From Martinezella lusitana (GTDB lineage Bacteria > Pseudomonadota > Alphaproteobacteria > Rhizobiales > Rhizobiaceae), in assembly GCF_014207095.1 (NCBI RefSeq), contig NZ_JACHBG010000013.1:62001-126000 (forward strand): DNA of 64,000 nt, read 5' to 3'. Below, one piece after another: positions 61,813 to 64,000 of this stretch (the stretch's first letter is position 1; each line of letters starts with the position of its first letter). The position numbers and the translations under genes were made by a program. Below the pieces are notes generated by a model that was not told where the DNA came from, searched no databases, and saw only the letters and a list, made by a program, of their open reading frames with translations.

Positions 61813-63333
61813 ATGAAGGGGTATTTTGCAAGGAAACTGATTTCAGGGATGGTGCTGGCGGCGGGCGTTGGCATGGCTGCCGTCGCGATGCCGGCGCAGG
61901 CTGCAACGTTGCGCATGGCATGGTCGCAGGACGCGACCGGGCTTGATCCGCATAAGCAGACCGCCTTCTCCTCCATTCGTTTGCTGGAATTGATTTACGA
62001 GCCACTCGTTCGCCTCGACGGCAATCTGCAGATCGTGCCCGGTGTCGCCGAGAGCTGGCAGTTTTCGCCCGATGGCAAGCAGCTGACTTTCAAGCTGAAC
62101 GCCAAGGCCAAATTCCAGAACGGCGCGCCCGTTACCCCGGCTGACGTGAAGGCCTCCTTCACGCGTATCCTCGATCAGGCGACCGGTGCTGTCGCCCGCG
62201 CAAACTTCTTGTCGATCGCGAGCATCGACACGCCGGATGCCACGACTGTGGTCTTCAATCTGTCGCAGCCTGACGTTCCCTTGCTGACCGCGATGACGAG
62301 CCTCAATGCCGCCGTCGTTCCGGCAAGCGAGATTGCCGCTGGCACCATTGGCACGAAGGCGATCGGCTCCGGCCCCTTCAAGCTCGACAGCTGGGTTCCG
62401 AATTCCAAGGAAGTCCTGAGCGCCAACAAGGATTGGGCGGGCGGCACCGTCGGTGTCGATGGCATCAACATCAGTGTACTGCCCGACGAGACCGCGATCC
62501 TCGCATCGCTGCGCACCGGCCAGACCGATTTTGCGCTGCTGAACGATCCGCTCGTCGCGACCTTGGTGCCAAAGGAGCCGAAGCTGCAGCTGACCCGCAC
62601 GCCGGTGCTCTCCTACAACGTTCTGCAGCTCAATCCCTCGCGCAAGCCGATGGATCAGCTGGCAGTGCGCCAAGCTATCTCCTGCGCCATCGATCGCAAG
62701 GACGTGATGGATACCGCGGCACTTGGCGAAGGCAAGGTGACCGGGCCGCTGACGATGCCGCTTTATGCCACCGATCCCAGCAAGCTCTTCTGCTACACGC
62801 GCGATGTTGCCAAGGCGAAGAAGCTGATGGCCGATGCAGGCCTTGCCAACGGCTTCTCGGCAACGGTCATCGCTGCAACCGGCGAACCGCCGACCGCAAC
62901 GGCCGAAGCGCAGGTCATCCAGTCGCAGCTTGCCGAAATCGGCATCAAGCTCGATATCAAGGTGATGGAACTCAACGTCTATGTCGATACCTGGCTCAAG
63001 GGTAATTTCGACATGGCTGTTGCGCTCAACGGCGGCAGTGCCGACCCCTACTCGATGTATAACCGCTACTGGACGAAGACCGGCAACCTGCAGAAGGTCG
63101 CCAACTATATCGACGATACGCTCGACAGCCTGATGCAGAAGGGCCGCGCCGAAACCGATCCGGCCAAGCGCAAGGAAATCTTCGCCGAATTCGAAAAGCA
63201 TATCGCCGAAGTCTCGCCCTGGATCTGGCTCTACACGGCCTATGGCTATACGGCCGAGCAGAAGAACGTCGAGGGCTTTGTTCCGACGCCGACCGGTTCG
63301 CTGTTCGGTCTGAGCAAGGTTTCGATCAGGTAA
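61813..63333 (+). CDS. Peptide-type ABC substrate-binding protein (SBP family 5), MurNAc-cluster
   Basis: 506-residue periplasmic binding protein. The signal peptide is MKGYFARKLISGMVLAAGVG and ends near AQA. The mature part starts ATLRMAWSQDATGLDPHKQ and has the family 5 pattern VPGVAESWQFSPDGKQLTFK, IGSGPFKLDSWVPNSKEVL and ISCAIDRKDVMDTAALGEG. GGAGGG before ATG 61813 fixes the start (ATG 61807 overlaps it). In this context its ligand may be a muropeptide or MurNAc-containing fragment. Confidence 0.9.
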   Translation: MKGYFARKLISGMVLAAGVGMAAVAMPAQAATLRMAWSQDATGLDPHKQTAFSSIRLLELIYEPLVRLDGNLQIVPGVAESWQFSPDGKQLTFKLNAKAKFQNGAPVTPADVKASFTRILDQATGAVARANFLSIASIDTPDATTVVFNLSQPDVPLLTAMTSLNAAVVPASEIAAGTIGTKAIGSGPFKLDSWVPNSKEVLSANKDWAGGTVGVDGINISVLPDETAILASLRTGQTDFALLNDPLVATLVPKEPKLQLTRTPVLSYNVLQLNPSRKPMDQLAVRQAISCAIDRKDVMDTAALGEGKVTGPLTMPLYATDPSKLFCYTRDVAKAKKLMADAGLANGFSATVIAATGEPPTATAEAQVIQSQLAEIGIKLDIKVMELNVYVDTWLKGNFDMAVALNGGSADPYSMYNRYWTKTGNLQKVANYIDDTLDSLMQKGRAETDPAKRKEIFAEFEKHIAEVSPWIWLYTAYGYTAEQKNVEGFVPTPTGSLFGLSKVSIR

Positions 63334-63347
63334 CGGCAACCGAGACC

Positions 63348-63388
63348 TAGGGCATTTCCGTTTCGAACGGAGTGGCGGAAATGCCCTA
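63348..63388. repeat. Intergenic palindrome (rhizobial type), first element
   Basis: TAGGGCATTTCCG and CGGAAATGCCCTA pair perfectly over 13 bp around a 15-base centre, directly after the binding-protein stop. Resembles dispersed palindromes of rhizobial genomes and may limit read-through to the permease. Confidence 0.6.
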
Positions 63389-63402
63389 TCTCTTTGTTTT
63401 CA

Positions 63403-63448
63403 AGCAATTGCGGGCGCAAAGCCGCTTCACACATTTGCTGGAATTGCT
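63403..63448. repeat. Intergenic palindrome (rhizobial type), second element
   Basis: AGCAATT and AATTGCT flank GCGGGCGCAAAGCCGCTTCACAC-type sequence (written in part) commonly seen in rhizobial repeats. It lies just upstream of the permease ribosome binding site. Confidence 0.55.
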
Positions 63449-63462
63449 CTAGAGGAATTGCA

Positions 63463-64000
63463 ATGTCATATCTGACGCGTCGGCTGATGACATTCCCGCT
63501 GATCATGCTGGGCGTGTCCATCTTCGTCTTCGTCGCCATCCGGTTAGTGCCGGGCGATGCGATCACGGCGATGCTCGGAACCAATGCGGGCCTTCTGACG
63601 CCGGAGCAGCGGCAGGCCCTTGCCGCCTATTTCGGCATCGATCAGTCCTGGCCCATCCAGTACTGGCATTGGTTGCTTGGGGTATTCCAGGGCAATCTCG
63701 GCATATCGGTTACTTACGGCAAGCCGGTGCTCGGCATCATCCTGGAGCGCTTTCCGTTGACGCTCGAGCTTGCCTTGCTCTCTGTGGTCATTGCGCTCGC
63801 CATCGGCCTGCCTGCCGGCGTCTTTGCGGCCACGCGCAATGAAAAATTCTCTGATCTTGCCGTGCGCATCGTCGCCATGATCGGCCAGTCGACGCCGAAT
63901 TTCGTGCTCGGTCTGCTGCTGATCTATGCCTTGTCCGCCGGTTTCGGTGTACTGCCGACCATGGGCGCTTTCACACCCATCTGGCAAAACCCGCTTGAAA
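63463..64000 (+). CDS. Peptide-type ABC transporter permease (DppB-like), cut by window end
   Basis: The first 179 residues of an inner-membrane permease, starting MSYLTRRLMTFPLIMLGVSI. The family motif VAIRLVPGDAITAMLG, then LTPEQRQALAAYFGIDQSWP and TLELALLSVVIALAIGLPAG are present, with the GQSTPNFVLGLLLI segment at the visible end. GAGGA precedes the ATG. It should pair with a DppC-like permease and ATPases beyond 64000 and with the binding protein at 61813. Confidence 0.9.
   Translation, partial: MSYLTRRLMTFPLIMLGVSIFVFVAIRLVPGDAITAMLGTNAGLLTPEQRQALAAYFGIDQSWPIQYWHWLLGVFQGNLGISVTYGKPVLGIILERFPLTLELALLSVVIALAIGLPAGVFAATRNEKFSDLAVRIVAMIGQSTPNFVLGLLLIYALSAGFGVLPTMGAFTPIWQNPLE

Noticed and set aside
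61843..63339. 498-codon minus-strand open frame opposite the MurNAc-cluster binding protein
   Set aside because: Antisense shadow; the plus-strand gene has a signal peptide, ribosome site and family motifs.

Overview
The window looks like a chromosome or large-replicon segment from a Rhizobiaceae alphaproteobacterium (Rhizobium or a close relative). The clues are a GC-rich, densely packed gene set with many ABC importers, a NadQ-type Nudix regulator ahead of nadABC, a PrsD/PrsE type I exporter next to an ExsH-like secreted glycanase, rhizobial-style promoters (TTGAC-N17-TATNNT or CTATAT) and short intergenic palindromes of the kind scattered through rhizobial genomes. No rRNA, tRNA, CRISPR array, phage or intact insertion sequence was seen.

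Layout. 1-4.3 kb: a CUT1 sugar ABC importer (binding protein, two permeases, ATPase). 4.3-6.1 kb: a SAM methyltransferase and a glutathione peroxidase. 6.2-14.1 kb: a minus-strand peptide or glutathione-type ABC importer operon containing a gamma-glutamyltransferase, headed by a GntR regulator. 14.3-16.9 kb: an M81 (MlrC) peptidase with a ROK regulator. 17.2-21.7 kb: two 14-TM MFS exporters, a FadR-like regulator and a 46-residue membrane protein. 22-29.5 kb: a xylitol/sorbitol-type dehydrogenase, a KefB-like antiporter carrying a cyclic-nucleotide-binding domain, an acetamidase-like protein, an AlgL alginate lyase and two alpha/beta hydrolases. 29.6-31.4 kb: small proteins, a cold-shock protein and a probable small RNA that shares a 3' module with the cold-shock transcript. 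31.8-32.7 kb: a decay scar made of a broken siderophore-interacting protein gene joined to an AbiEii toxin remnant. 32.7-35.6 kb: htpG and an intact siderophore-interacting protein. 36-41.2 kb: PrsD, PrsE, a GST and a calcium-binding-repeat GH16 glycanase. 41.4-48.5 kb: a glycine betaine/choline-type binding protein and assorted redox, hydrolase, RecX and regulator genes. 48.5-51.9 kb: a sugar-acid dehydratase, an RraA-like protein and a GntR regulator. 52-56.4 kb: NadQ and nadABC. 57.3-64 kb: a MurNAc/peptidoglycan-recycling cluster (RpiR regulator, murA paralogue, BadF-type sugar kinase, murQ, peptide-type ABC importer), running off the right edge.

How genes work together. The clearest regulatory story is at 57-61 kb: two promoters, ahead of murA-kinase and ahead of murQ-ABC, carry the same GGAAT-N5-ATTCC palindrome centred exactly 16 bp upstream of the first base of the -35 box, which makes the divergent RpiR protein the likely common regulator. 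At nadABC two ACTCA-N3-TGAG palindromes lie 34 bp apart, one inside the -35/-10 spacer and one just past the start site. PrsDE plus the GH16 protein form a type I secretion unit for an exopolysaccharide-cleaving enzyme. The peptide importer with an apparently unexported gamma-glutamyltransferase suggests import of gamma-glutamyl compounds followed by cleavage inside the cell.

All assignments come from reading the sequence and recalled family motifs; no database search was run.
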